Of a stretch of DNA of 64,000 bases, positions 52,268 to 61,156 are shown piece by piece. Origin of the DNA: UBA3700 sp963592135 (GTDB lineage Bacteria > Bacillota > Clostridia > Christensenellales > UBA3700). The position numbers and the translations under genes are program-made. The notes below the pieces were generated by a model, which was not told the DNA's origin, searched no databases, and saw nothing but the letters and a program-made list of their open reading frames with translations. The DNA lies in contig CAVAVP010000031.1 in NCBI GenBank assembly GCA_963592135.1, positions 7,822 to 71,821 of the forward strand, written 5' to 3'. Position 1 is the stretch's first letter, and each line of letters opens with the position of its first letter.

Positions 52268-55200
52268 TTATTGTTTGTTAGATTCTTCTTGTAAAACTTT
52301 ATATCCTTCTCTTCTTGCTTTAGCTTGAGATTCGTTTAGTTCAAATAGTTTTGCAGCAACTTCTGGTTTTTCTTTAGCAAGTCTTGCATATCTATTTTCG
52401 CCCATTAGGAATTCTTTATATTCAATTGTAGGATCTTTAGAATCTAGAGTAAACTTTCCATCAACTGGGTTGTATCTATAAAGTTGCCAATAACCTGTAT
52501 CAACAGCTTTCTTTTCTTCTAGTTGCGAAGCACCCATATCTTTTAGGCCATGGTTGATACATGGAGCATAAGCAATAATTAATGATGGACCATCATAAGC
52601 TTCAGCTTCCTTAATCGCTTTTAAGAATTGAGCAGGAGATGAACCCATAGAAACTTGAGCTACATATACGTATCCGTAAGACATAGCAATCTTTCCTAAG
52701 TCTTTTTTCTTTGTTAACTTACCGCCAGCAGCAAATTTTGCGATAGCACCTGTTGGGGAGGATTTAGAAGCTTGACCACCTGTATTAGAGTAAACTTCGG
52801 TATCAAGAACAAGAACGTTTACATTCTTATTCATAGCAAGAACGTGATCAAGACCACCAAAGCCAATATCATAAGCCCAGCCGTCACCACCGAATATCCA
52901 CATAGACTTTTTAGCTAAACAATCTGTGTTTTTATTGATTCTCTCTAGTGATTCTTTATTAGCAGCACTTGCGTTCTTTACAGCATCAGCAATAATTGCC
53001 TTTACAGCATCAGAAACTTCAACTGTCTTATTAGAATCGTCTTTATTTGCAATCCAGTTTTCAAATGCGGCCTTTGTATTGTCATCAATACCATTTTTAA
53101 TTGCTGCTTCCATGTCTTCTTCTAGTTTTGCTCTACGTTGTTCAACCGCAACAGCCATACCATAACCAAACTCTGCATTATCTTCAAATAGAGAGTTAGC
53201 CCAAGCTGGACCTTGTCCTTTTTCGTTTGTTGTATATGGACAAGTTGGAGCTGAACCACCATAAATTGATGAACAACCTGTTGCGTTAGCAATTATCATT
53301 CTATCACCAAACATTTGTGTAACAACTTTAACGTATGGAGTTTCGCCACAACCTGCACAAGCACCCGAGAACTCAAATAATGGTTGACGGAATTGTGAAC
53401 CCTTTACATCATCTTTTGAGATAGGAGCATCTGTTTCTGGAAGTTCAATTGCGTAATCCCAGTTTTCTACTTCGCCATTCTCAATAGCCTTAGATAAAGG
53501 AATCATCTTTAATGCGTAGTTAACTGCAGGTATTTCTTGACCAGCAGCTTTTGCAGCAGCAACTTTCTTGTCAGCAGCTTGATTTACTGGACAAACTTTT
53601 GCACAAGAACCGCAACCTAAACAATCTAGTGCTGAAACTTGCATTCTGTATTTATAACCCTTAGCTGCGCCAACTTTTACATCTGCTGTAGCAAATGTGT
53701 TTGGAGCATCGTCAAATTCTTTTTGCATAAAAGGTCTGATCGTTGCATGAGGACATACAAATGCACAAGTATTACATTGGATACAAGCATCTGGATTCCA
53801 TGTTGGAACTTTTTCTGAAACACCACGTTTTTCAAATTTTGTTGTTCCTGTAGGTACAGTACCATCGGGGTTTGCAATAAATGCAGAAACTGGAAGTTTG
53901 TCACCTTCTTGAGCAAGCATTGGAGCAATGACATCAGTGAAGTATTTATCATTACTTACAGGTTTTACAACTGCGCCGTCTGTTGTTGTAGCCCAGGATT
54001 CTGGATACTTAATTTCAGTTAGATTAGCTATAGCATTATCAATAGCAGCATTATTCATATCTACAACTGCTTGGCCTTTTTTCGCGAAAGATTTAACAAC
54101 GAAATCTTTCATATGATGATCAGCTTCTTCATATGGCATGATATTTGCAAGTTTAAAGAAACATGCTTGCATTGTTGTAGAAATACGACCCTTAAGACCA
54201 ATTGCATCAACAACTTTGAAAGCATCAATGTTATAGAACTTAGCTTTCTTTTGAGCAATGATATTTTTCATCTTTGCAGGAAGTTGTTTTTCCATTTCTT
54301 CTAATGTCCAAGAAGAGTTTAGAAGGAAAGTAGCTCCTGGCTTTAATGCAGAAACCATATCATATTTCAATACATATGCTGGATTATGACAAGCAATGAA
54401 ATCAGCTTGGTCAATTAAGTATGAAGACTTAATTGGGTTATCACCAAATCTTAAGTGGGAAATAGTAATACCACCTGACTTCTTTGAATCATATGCGAAA
54501 TAAGCTTGCGCATATTTATTTGTGTAGTTACCAATAATCTTAATAGAGTTCTTGTTTGAACCTACTGTACCATCAGATCCTAAACCATAGAAAATGCATG
54601 AGATGGATCCCTTTGGAGCAGCATCGATTTTTTCAGATAAATCTAATGAGTTTCCTGTAACATCATCAACAATGCCTACAGCAAAGTGATTCTTTGGTTG
54701 AGATGCATCCATATTCTTGTAAACAGCGTTTACACATGTAGGATTAAATTCTTTAGAACCTAAACCATATCTACCACCAAGAACTTTAATATCTGTTCTT
54801 CCGTTTTCAACTAAAGATGTAACAACATCAAGATATAAAGGTTCACCAATTGAACCACATTCCTTAATTCTATCAAGTACAGTGATTTTCTTAACGGATG
54901 TTGGAATAGCAGCAGCTAATTTTTCACCAACAAATGGTCTAAATAATCTAACTTTTACTAAACCTAATTTTTGTCCTTTTGCGTTTAGATAATCAATAGT
55001 TTCTTCGATAGCTTCAGAACCTGAACCCATGATAACAATAACTTTGTCAGCATCTGGGGCACCATAGTATTGATATAACTTATAATCTCTACCTGTAATT
55101 ACCTTAACATCTTCCATGGCTTCTTCAACGGCAGCAGGAACAGACTTATAAATTACATTACAAGCTTCTCTTTGTGTGAAGTAAACATCAGGGTTTTGAG

Positions 55201-55861
55201 CAGTACCTTTTTGAACTGGGTGTTCTGGATTTAGAGCACGCTTTTTAAATTCATCTACATACTTTGAGTACTTAGTATCAAAAATTGGTTGAATTTCAGA
55301 ATATTCAATACCATCAATTTTTGAAACTTCATGAGAAGTTCTAAATCCATCAAAGAAGTGTAGGAATGGTACAGAAGACTTTAATGTTGCAAAGTGCGCA
55401 ACTAAAGCTAAGTCCATTGCCTCTTGTACAGAGTTAGAGCAAAGCATAGCAAATCCTGTTTGACGACATGCCATAACATCTGAATGATCACCAAAAATGT
55501 TTAATGCATGATATGCAAGTGCACGAGCACTTACATGGAAAACTGTTGGCAATAATTCGCCGGCAATTTTGTACATGTTAGGAATCATAAGAAGTAAGCC
55601 TTGGCTTGCTGTAAATGTTGTTGTTAAAGCACCAGCTTGCAAAGATCCGTGGACAGCACCAGCTGCGCCACCTTCAGATTCCATTTCTGCAATTTTTAGG
55701 ACTTGTCCAAATAAGTTTTTTCTTCCAGCAGTAGCCCATTCATCGCAATTTTCGGCCATTGGAGAGGAAGGAGTGATTGGGTAAATACAAGCAACTTCAT
55801 TAAATGCATAAGCAATATGAGAAGCGGCAGTATTACCATCGATTGTCATTTTGACGCTCAT
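52268..55861 (-). CDS. nifJ: Pyruvate:ferredoxin (flavodoxin) oxidoreductase
   Basis: The homodimeric PFOR converts pyruvate and CoA to acetyl-CoA and CO2 with reduction of ferredoxin, central to clostridial energy metabolism. The 1197 residues match the family. NEVACIYPITPSSPMAE is near the N terminus, followed by two [4Fe-4S] motifs in the ferredoxin domain (CIQCNTCAFVCP and CLGCGSCAKVCP), the proximal-cluster cysteines in FSGACAGCGETPYVK, TPP-binding GGDGWAYDIGFGGLDHVLA and TEVYSNTGGQASKSS. A GGAGG site precedes the ATG. It has its own promoter and terminator. Confidence 0.97.
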   Translation of the reverse strand: MSVKMTIDGNTAASHIAYAFNEVACIYPITPSSPMAENCDEWATAGRKNLFGQVLKIAEMESEGGAAGAVHGSLQAGALTTTFTASQGLLLMIPNMYKIAGELLPTVFHVSARALAYHALNIFGDHSDVMACRQTGFAMLCSNSVQEAMDLALVAHFATLKSSVPFLHFFDGFRTSHEVSKIDGIEYSEIQPIFDTKYSKYVDEFKKRALNPEHPVQKGTAQNPDVYFTQREACNVIYKSVPAAVEEAMEDVKVITGRDYKLYQYYGAPDADKVIVIMGSGSEAIEETIDYLNAKGQKLGLVKVRLFRPFVGEKLAAAIPTSVKKITVLDRIKECGSIGEPLYLDVVTSLVENGRTDIKVLGGRYGLGSKEFNPTCVNAVYKNMDASQPKNHFAVGIVDDVTGNSLDLSEKIDAAPKGSISCIFYGLGSDGTVGSNKNSIKIIGNYTNKYAQAYFAYDSKKSGGITISHLRFGDNPIKSSYLIDQADFIACHNPAYVLKYDMVSALKPGATFLLNSSWTLEEMEKQLPAKMKNIIAQKKAKFYNIDAFKVVDAIGLKGRISTTMQACFFKLANIMPYEEADHHMKDFVVKSFAKKGQAVVDMNNAAIDNAIANLTEIKYPESWATTTDGAVVKPVSNDKYFTDVIAPMLAQEGDKLPVSAFIANPDGTVPTGTTKFEKRGVSEKVPTWNPDACIQCNTCAFVCPHATIRPFMQKEFDDAPNTFATADVKVGAAKGYKYRMQVSALDCLGCGSCAKVCPVNQAADKKVAAAKAAGQEIPAVNYALKMIPLSKAIENGEVENWDYAIELPETDAPISKDDVKGSQFRQPLFEFSGACAGCGETPYVKVVTQMFGDRMIIANATGCSSIYGGSAPTCPYTTNEKGQGPAWANSLFEDNAEFGYGMAVAVEQRRAKLEEDMEAAIKNGIDDNTKAAFENWIANKDDSNKTVEVSDAVKAIIADAVKNASAANKESLERINKNTDCLAKKSMWIFGGDGWAYDIGFGGLDHVLAMNKNVNVLVLDTEVYSNTGGQASKSSPTGAIAKFAAGGKLTKKKDLGKIAMSYGYVYVAQVSMGSSPAQFLKAIKEAEAYDGPSLIIAYAPCINHGLKDMGASQLEEKKAVDTGYWQLYRYNPVDGKFTLDSKDPTIEYKEFLMGENRYARLAKEKPEVAAKLFELNESQAKARREGYKVLQEESNKQ

Positions 55862-55906
55862 TTAATTACCTCCATAATGATATAATTTAATTTTTTCACC
55901 TTTATA

Positions 55907-55936
55907 ATTATATTAAATTATAAGAATACAAGTCAA
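55907..55936 (-). promoter_or_regulatory. Promoter of nifJ
   Basis: Minus-strand TTGACT (55936-55931) and TATAAT (55912-55907) are 18 bases apart, with a leader of about 40 bases. Confidence 0.65.
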
Positions 55937-55965
55937 TGTTTAATTTTTTTGTCAATTCTTTTTTC

Positions 55966-55994
55966 TTTATTAAATAAAGAATGTATGGTATAAT
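55966..55994 (+). promoter_or_regulatory. Promoter of the ecfA1-ecfA2-ecfT-truA operon
   Basis: TTTATT (55966-55971) and an extended -10 TGGTATAAT (TATAAT at 55989-55994) have a 17-base spacer. It is divergent from the nifJ promoter. Confidence 0.6.
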
Positions 55995-56015
55995 TTCCTT
56001 GTTTTTGAGGTGTAA

Positions 56016-56849
56016 GTGAACGCAATAGAATTAAAAAATGTTCAATTTTCATATGTGTTAAGTGAAAATGAGATAGTAAGAGCAGTAAGAAATGTTTCTC
56101 TTGATATAGAGGAGGGCTCATTTGTTGCTATTGTTGGGCATAACGGTTCTGGTAAATCTACGCTTGCAAAACTTTTAAATGGTTTACTAATTCCAGATAA
56201 AGGAACAGTTTCAGTTTTTGGTATAGATACCTCAAATAAGAAAACAATATATGATGTTAGAAAGTCTGTTGGAATGGTGTTTCAAAATCCTGATAACCAA
56301 ATGGTAGCATCAATTATAGAAGATGATATTGCTTTTGGTCCTGAAAATTTAGGAGTTCCTAGAGAAGAAATTGTTGAAAGAGTTGACTGGGCTTTAGATA
56401 AAGTAGGAATGAGCGAGCATAAAAAAGGAACTCCATTTAAATTATCTGGTGGTCAAAAACAAAGGATAGCAATTGCTGGAATTATAGCAATGAAACCAAA
56501 AGTTATAGTTTTTGATGAATCAACAGCAATGCTCGACCCTCAAGGCAGAGCAGAAATTATGAAAGTGGCTCATGAACTAAATAAAGATGGGATGACTGTT
56601 GTATGTATTACACATTATATGGAAGAAGCGCTTGAGGCAGATAGAGTAATTGTTATGAATGATGGTAAAGTAGTCCTTGATGACACACCAAAAAATGTAT
56701 TTTCTCAGTATAAAGAACTTGAAAGTTATAAGTTAACCGTTCCTATTTCTACAAAGATAGCAATTGAGCTTGATGAATTGGGAATAAATGTAGGAAAAGA
56801 TGTTATGAACAAAGAGGAGCTTGTAGATAGATTATGTCAATTGTTATAA
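56016..56849 (+). CDS. ecfA1: Energy-coupling factor transporter ATPase EcfA1
   Basis: This is one of two ATPases of the ECF module that powers vitamin and cobalt/nickel uptake. The 277 residues contain Walker A VGHNGSGKSTLAKLL, Q-loop FQNPDNQM, signature LSGGQKQRIAIAG and Walker B VIVFDESTAML. The Ser in DEST is typical of EcfA1, in contrast to DEPT in EcfA2. The start codon is GTG, behind GAGGTG at 56007-56012. It overlaps ecfA2 by 16 bases. Confidence 0.94.
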   Translation: MNAIELKNVQFSYVLSENEIVRAVRNVSLDIEEGSFVAIVGHNGSGKSTLAKLLNGLLIPDKGTVSVFGIDTSNKKTIYDVRKSVGMVFQNPDNQMVASIIEDDIAFGPENLGVPREEIVERVDWALDKVGMSEHKKGTPFKLSGGQKQRIAIAGIIAMKPKVIVFDESTAMLDPQGRAEIMKVAHELNKDGMTVVCITHYMEEALEADRVIVMNDGKVVLDDTPKNVFSQYKELESYKLTVPISTKIAIELDELGINVGKDVMNKEELVDRLCQLL

Positions 56850-57781
56850 AAAATCTTCAATTCACCTATAGTGCAAAGTCTCCTTACGAAACTAAGGCGT
56901 TAGATAATATAAACCTTGAGATAAACGAAGGTGAGTTTTTAGGTATTGTTGGCCATACAGGATCTGGAAAATCTACTTTTATACAGCACCTAAATGGCTT
57001 AATAAAGGTTCAAGATGGAAGTATTGATGTGTTTGATATAAAACTAACAAATGCGAAAAAGCCAAAGCCTGATTTAAGAAAATTAAGATCATATGTTGGA
57101 ATGGTATTTCAATATCCGGAGTATCAACTTTTCGAAGATACAGTATATAAAGATGTAGCTTTTGGCCCTAAGAATTTAGGCCTTGATGAAAAAGAAATTG
57201 AACAAAGGGTTAAAGAGGCAATATCGCTTGTTGGACTTGATTATGAAAAAATTAAAAATAGAGCACCATTTGAATTATCTGGTGGACAAAAAAGAAGAGT
57301 AGCAATTGCTGGAATTATAGCAATGAGACCTAAAGTTTTAATTTTAGATGAGCCAACTGCAGGACTTGATCCTTTTGGAAAAGAACAAATTTTATCACTT
57401 ATAACAAAACTAAAAGAGAATTGCTCTCCAACTATAATTGTTATTTCGCACGACATGGATGAAATAACAAGATTTGCAAATAGATTAGTAGTTTTTAATG
57501 ATGGTAAAATTGCCTTCGATATTCCTATGAAGGAGCTTTTTAAACATAGTGAAGAATTAGTTAAAATTGGGTTAGATATTCCAACGCCAGTTAAGATAGC
57601 AAATACATTAAAATCAAAGGGAATAGAAGTTAATGACGATATAATAACCACGCAGGATTTAATATCTAATATTATTGATCTTTACAATAAAAAACATAGT
57701 ACATATATAGATAAAAACTCAATACAAAATAAAAATTTTGATTTTTCAGTAGATGAAAAGGGGGATGTATTTAATGAATAG
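56834..57781 (+). CDS. ecfA2: Energy-coupling factor transporter ATPase EcfA2
   Basis: The second ECF ATPase has 315 residues, with Walker A VGHTGSGKSTFIQHL, FQYPEYQLF, signature LSGGQKRRVAIAG and Walker B VLILDEPTAGLDP. A 20-30 residue C-terminal extension, rich in Asn and Lys, is beyond the usual end (about 285). It overlaps ecfA1 at the start and ecfT by eight bases at the end, so all three subunits are translationally coupled. Confidence 0.94.
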   Translation: MSIVIKNLQFTYSAKSPYETKALDNINLEINEGEFLGIVGHTGSGKSTFIQHLNGLIKVQDGSIDVFDIKLTNAKKPKPDLRKLRSYVGMVFQYPEYQLFEDTVYKDVAFGPKNLGLDEKEIEQRVKEAISLVGLDYEKIKNRAPFELSGGQKRRVAIAGIIAMRPKVLILDEPTAGLDPFGKEQILSLITKLKENCSPTIIVISHDMDEITRFANRLVVFNDGKIAFDIPMKELFKHSEELVKIGLDIPTPVKIANTLKSKGIEVNDDIITTQDLISNIIDLYNKKHSTYIDKNSIQNKNFDFSVDEKGDVFNE

Positions 57782-58619
57782 TTTTTCATTTGGACAATAC
57801 TATCCTGGAAATTCTATTATTCATAGGTTAGATCCTAGAACTAAACTTTTATTTACACTTGTTTATATGGTAACCATTTTTTTAGTTAAATCATATATAG
57901 GGTACTTAATTACTGCCATATTATTTACTACAATAGTTTTTGTATCGACAGTTCCTTGGAAGGTTGTTTTTAAATCAATAAGAGCAGTTTTATTTCTTCT
58001 GATTTTTACTTTACTTATAAATTTGCTTTTCTATAAGGAAGGAACAGAGTTATTCGCTTGGAAATTTATTCATATAACGGTGGGAGGAATAGATTATTCA
58101 ATAAAAATGCTTTTAAGACTATCTCTTCTAGTAATGGGAGCTTCAATACTAACATTTACAACAACATCAACTGAACTTACTGATGCTTTAGAGTATTTAC
58201 TAAAACCATTAAAATATCTTCATATTCCAGTTCATGACTTAGCAATAATTATGAGCATTGCGTTAAGATTTATTCCTACATTAATCGAGGAAACTCAAAA
58301 AATAATGAATGCACAAAAAGCAAGAGGTGCAAATTTGGATACGGGTAACTTTTTTCAAAGAGTGAAAGCAATGCTTCCTATTTTGATTCCACTATTTGTC
58401 TCTGCTTTTAGAAGAGCAGATGAGCTTGCCGATGCACTTGATGCAAGGTGTTATAATGCAACTGATAAGAGAACAAAAATGAAAGTACTAAAGTTTGGTT
58501 TTGCAGATTTATTTGTCTTAGTAATTGCAATAATTTTTGTAACACTAATATGTCTAGATTCGTATATGCTAGGGGGCGCATATTTAGATAGATTAATTTA
58601 TGCGGCTGTGGTGGGGTAA
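57774..58619 (+). CDS. ecfT: Energy-coupling factor transporter transmembrane protein EcfT
   Basis: The 281-residue membrane subunit links the ATPases to substrate-binding S components. Five to six helices are visible, and the two coupling-helix motifs ARGA (KARGANLD) and ARCY (LDARCYNATDKRTK) are both present. An in-frame ATG 21 bases earlier is less favoured because AAGGGGGA (57758-57765) is well placed for the ATG at 57774. S components are not encoded here, so the module is probably shared (group II ECF). Confidence 0.92.
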   Translation: MNSFSFGQYYPGNSIIHRLDPRTKLLFTLVYMVTIFLVKSYIGYLITAILFTTIVFVSTVPWKVVFKSIRAVLFLLIFTLLINLLFYKEGTELFAWKFIHITVGGIDYSIKMLLRLSLLVMGASILTFTTTSTELTDALEYLLKPLKYLHIPVHDLAIIMSIALRFIPTLIEETQKIMNAQKARGANLDTGNFFQRVKAMLPILIPLFVSAFRRADELADALDARCYNATDKRTKMKVLKFGFADLFVLVIAIIFVTLICLDSYMLGGAYLDRLIYAAVVG

Positions 58620-58620
58620 T

Positions 58621-59361
58621 ATGAGATATAAGTTAACAATAGCTTACGATGGGACAAATTATTACGGATTTCAAAGACAATCCTCGCTTCCTACTATTCA
58701 AGAAGAAATAGAAAAAGTATTAAAAAAAATCTTGCAAGAAAATATAACTATTACAGCCTCAGGCAGAACTGATGCTGGAGTGCATGCTTTAGGACAAGTT
58801 GCACATTTTGATACAACTAAGGAGATAACAAATTTAAAGAAGTTTATCTATGGAATGAACTCTCTTTTGCCAAAGAGTATTGATATATTAAATTGTGAAA
58901 AAGTTGATGATAATTTTCACGCAAGATATTCATCAAAATTAAAAACTTATGTGTATAAGATTTATCTTTCAAAAGGGAATGAACCATTAAAGAGGAATTA
59001 CTATCATATATGCGGATATGACTTAGATTTTGAGAAAATGCAACAGGCTTGCAACAAGTTTATTGGGGAACACGATTTTAAAGCGTTTTCTGTTGAAAAT
59101 CCAAAGCTTAAATCAACAACAAGAATTGTTAGTGACTGCCACGTAGAAAAGAGCGGAAGTGAGATAGACTTACTAATTACTGGTAATGGATTTTTGCACA
59201 ATATGGTAAGGTCAATTGCAGGAACAATTATTGATGTTGCTCGTGATAGATTTGATGTAGAGTATATTGATAAAATATTTGAATCAAAAGATCACACAAA
59301 GGCAGGTAAAACATTAGAAGGCTGCGGATTGTATCTAAAAAGTGTTGAATATATAGGATAG
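58621..59361 (+). CDS. truA: tRNA pseudouridine(38-40) synthase
   Basis: TruA modifies uridines 38-40 in the tRNA anticodon arm. The 246 residues contain YDGTNYYGFQRQ, SGRTDAGVHALGQVAHFDT (catalytic Asp in GRTDAGVH), NFHARYSSKLKTYVYKI and NGFLHNMVRSIAGT. The ATG at 58621 is one base after the ecfT stop codon, with GGTGGGG as a ribosome site. The order ecfA1-ecfA2-ecfT-truA-rplM-rpsI is conserved in Firmicutes. Confidence 0.95.
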   Translation: MRYKLTIAYDGTNYYGFQRQSSLPTIQEEIEKVLKKILQENITITASGRTDAGVHALGQVAHFDTTKEITNLKKFIYGMNSLLPKSIDILNCEKVDDNFHARYSSKLKTYVYKIYLSKGNEPLKRNYYHICGYDLDFEKMQQACNKFIGEHDFKAFSVENPKLKSTTRIVSDCHVEKSGSEIDLLITGNGFLHNMVRSIAGTIIDVARDRFDVEYIDKIFESKDHTKAGKTLEGCGLYLKSVEYIG

Positions 59362-59388
59362 AGTTAGAAAAATTTTGATTAAAAGTGT

Positions 59389-59417
59389 TTGACACTTGTA
59401 GGTGCATTATATAAAAT
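59389..59417 (+). promoter_or_regulatory. Promoter of rplM-rpsI
   Basis: TTGACA (59389-59394) and TAAAAT (59412-59417) are 17 bases apart. Confidence 0.8.
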
Positions 59418-59423
59418 AATAAG

Positions 59424-59505
59424 GCGATTAAATTAGCACAAAGTAAAACTTGCCCCTTGAAATGTGGTGATTAAATTACAAAAAAATGAATAAATTTGGA
59501 GGGTT
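59424..59505 (+). promoter_or_regulatory. Leader of rplM, possible L13 autoregulatory RNA
   Basis: About 90 bases separate the promoter and rplM. The leader has short complementary parts (GCACA at 59438-59442 with TGTG at 59464-59467) and repeated GATTAAATTA (59429-59438, 59470-59479). A structured L13 leader is known in Firmicutes, but I could not match its consensus with certainty. Confidence 0.35.
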
Positions 59506-59512
59506 TAAAACC

Positions 59513-59941
59513 ATGAAAACATATATGGCAAAGCCTGAGGACATTGAAAAGAAATGGTACATTGTTGATGCAACAGATTTAGTACTTGGTAGATTAGCAT
59601 CAAATGTGGCTAGTGTTCTTAGAGGAAAGAATAAGCCAACATATACACCAAATGTTGATACTGGTGATTATGTTATTGTTATCAACTGCGATAAAGTAGT
59701 TTTAACAGGAAACAAGTTAGAGGATAAATACCACACACATTACACAGGTTATGTTGGTGGTTTAAAGAAGGTTCAATACAAGACATTAATGGCAACAAAG
59801 CCAGAATATGCTGTAGAATTAGCAGTTAAGGGAATGCTTCCTAAAAATTCTTTAGGTAGAGCTCAACTTAAGAAATTACGTTGCTACGCAGGTGCTGAGC
59901 ACGGACATGAAGCTCAAAAGCCAATCGAGCTTAAGTTCTAA
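59513..59941 (+). CDS. rplM: 50S ribosomal protein L13
   Basis: The 142 residues start MKTYMAKPEDIEKKWYIVDA and contain LGRLASNVASVLRGKNKPTY, VINCDKVVLTGNKLEDK and the C-terminal AVKGMLPKNSLGRAQLKKL motif of L13. An upstream in-frame ATG at 59486 is rejected because GGAGGG (59499-59504) serves the ATG at 59513. It is cotranscribed with rpsI. Confidence 0.97.
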   Translation: MKTYMAKPEDIEKKWYIVDATDLVLGRLASNVASVLRGKNKPTYTPNVDTGDYVIVINCDKVVLTGNKLEDKYHTHYTGYVGGLKKVQYKTLMATKPEYAVELAVKGMLPKNSLGRAQLKKLRCYAGAEHGHEAQKPIELKF

Positions 59942-59957
59942 TAAGGAGTAAACAATT

Positions 59958-60371
59958 ATGGTAGCTAAGAAGAAAACAAGTAAGAAAATTGAATTCCTAG
60001 GAACAGGTAGAAGAAAGAAGGCTGTTGCTAGAGTTAGATTAGCAGATGGTACAGGTGTTATTACAATCAATAAAAAATCTTTAGATGAATATTTTGGTTT
60101 AGATACATTAAAGTATATCGTTAATCAACCATTAGTGTTAACAGGCAATACATCAAATTATGATGTTATTGTAAATGTTAAAGGTGGCGGTTTTACAGGA
60201 CAAGCTGGTGCTATTAGACATGGTATCTCAAGGGCTTTAGTAAAAGCTGATGAAAATACAAAAGCTGAATTAAAGAAGGCTGGATTCTTAACAAGAGATC
60301 CAAGAGAAAAGGAAAGAAAGAAATACGGCTTAAAGAAAGCAAGACGTGCTCCTCAATTCTCAAAGAGATAA
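59958..60371 (+). CDS. rpsI: 30S ribosomal protein S9
   Basis: The 137-residue S9 has FLGTGRRKKAVARVRLADG, the TGQAGAIRHGISRALV motif and the basic C-terminal tail RDPREKERKKYGLKKARRAPQ ending in SKR, which contacts P-site tRNA. It carries about seven extra N-terminal residues (MVAKKKTSK) compared with many S9 proteins. AAGGAG precedes the start. Confidence 0.97.
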   Translation: MVAKKKTSKKIEFLGTGRRKKAVARVRLADGTGVITINKKSLDEYFGLDTLKYIVNQPLVLTGNTSNYDVIVNVKGGGFTGQAGAIRHGISRALVKADENTKAELKKAGFLTRDPREKERKKYGLKKARRAPQFSKR

Positions 60372-60398
60372 TCGGTCGAACAAAAAACTCAAACAAGA

Positions 60399-60426
60399 AA
60401 TCTCGGAATTTTCCGAGATTTTTTTT
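60399..60426 (+). terminator. Terminator after rpsI
   Basis: AATCTCGGAA and TTCCGAGATT form a perfect 10-bp stem (60399-60420) followed by Ts. Confidence 0.9.
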
Positions 60427-60493
60427 GTTTTTTTTAAGATTTAATAGGTTTTATATAAAAAGAGTTTGTGTATTTTCTATAAAATTATATTTA

Positions 60494-60529
60494 TTTGTAA
60501 TTAGTTTGTAATTTATTTGGGGGTATAAC
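60494..60529 (+). promoter_or_regulatory. Tandem TTTGTAAT box and -10 of the short exported protein
   Basis: Two copies of TTTGTAAT (60494-60501, 60505-60512) are spaced 11 bases apart, start to start. TATAAC (60524-60529) follows after 11 bases and takes the -10 position; no -35 hexamer is present. The same arrangement stands before the next gene, suggesting control by an OmpR/PhoB-type response regulator. Confidence 0.6.
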
Positions 60530-60561
60530 TAAATGCAGTTAAATAAAAGGAGTTCTTTTAG

Positions 60562-61044
60562 ATGATAGTAAGAAAAAGTTTAATTGCTATATCATTGGTT
60601 AGCTTTATTGTTATTATGACGATATGCTTAACTCCTTTTGTATTTGCCTTTGAAAATCAAAGTGCTGGATTTGGTATGAATATTAAATATGGAAACGTAA
60701 TCTTTACTTCAGCAACTGCAAGTGATTCAACAGCAACAGTAACTACAGAAGATAAGACTTTAACAATAAATGTTAGTGGTTTAATATCTTTTCTTTACCA
60801 AAAAAGTTCTGTAACAGTAACTTGTAAAGTGAAGAATATCTATAATGAAAAAATAACTTATAATGGATATTCGGAAGATAACAATCTTTCTAAAGCTACA
60901 TACACCGTAAGTGGTTTAACTAAAGGAACAACAATAAACCCAAATGAGGAAGTAACTTTTACTATTAAAATTACTTCGGATTCAGGTTTTTGGGTTACGT
61001 CCTCAGGTACCCTTGTTTTAAAATTTGACTATTTAAAAAGTTAA
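60562..61044 (+). CDS. Exported protein, short paralog of the next gene
   Basis: The 160 residues have an N-terminal export signal (MIVRKSLIAISLVSFIVIMT, cleavage probably after FVFA) and a mature Thr/Ser-rich beta-domain of about 130 residues: ATVTTEDKTLTINVSGL, SSVTVTCKVKNIYNEKITYNGY, YTVSGLTKGTTINPNEEVTF and SGTLVLKFDY. The pattern resembles an immunoglobulin-like or TasA/camelysin-like surface protein, but no firm family is recognised. The next gene begins with the same domain, so the two are paralogs. It has AAGGAG and a tandem-box promoter. Confidence 0.7.
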   Translation: MIVRKSLIAISLVSFIVIMTICLTPFVFAFENQSAGFGMNIKYGNVIFTSATASDSTATVTTEDKTLTINVSGLISFLYQKSSVTVTCKVKNIYNEKITYNGYSEDNNLSKATYTVSGLTKGTTINPNEEVTFTIKITSDSGFWVTSSGTLVLKFDYLKS

Positions 61045-61091
61045 GCAATTTTAACTAATTATTTTCTATAATTTTTTTTAAATAAATAGTT

Positions 61092-61127
61092 TTTGTAATT
61101 ATTTTGTAATCTTATATATATTATATT
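61092..61127 (+). promoter_or_regulatory. Tandem TTTGTAAT box and -10 of the beta-helix protein
   Basis: TTTGTAAT occurs at 61092-61099 and 61103-61110 (11-base period), and TATATT (61122-61127) follows after 11 bases. The geometry is identical to the box before the preceding gene. Confidence 0.6.
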
Positions 61128-61156
61128 ATACACGAAAAATAAAAAGGAGAGCATGT

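Noticed and set aside
53677..53952. 91-codon minus-strand frame inside nifJ
   Set aside because: It is in another frame of the same strand within the well-conserved ferredoxin domain of PFOR and has no ribosome site.
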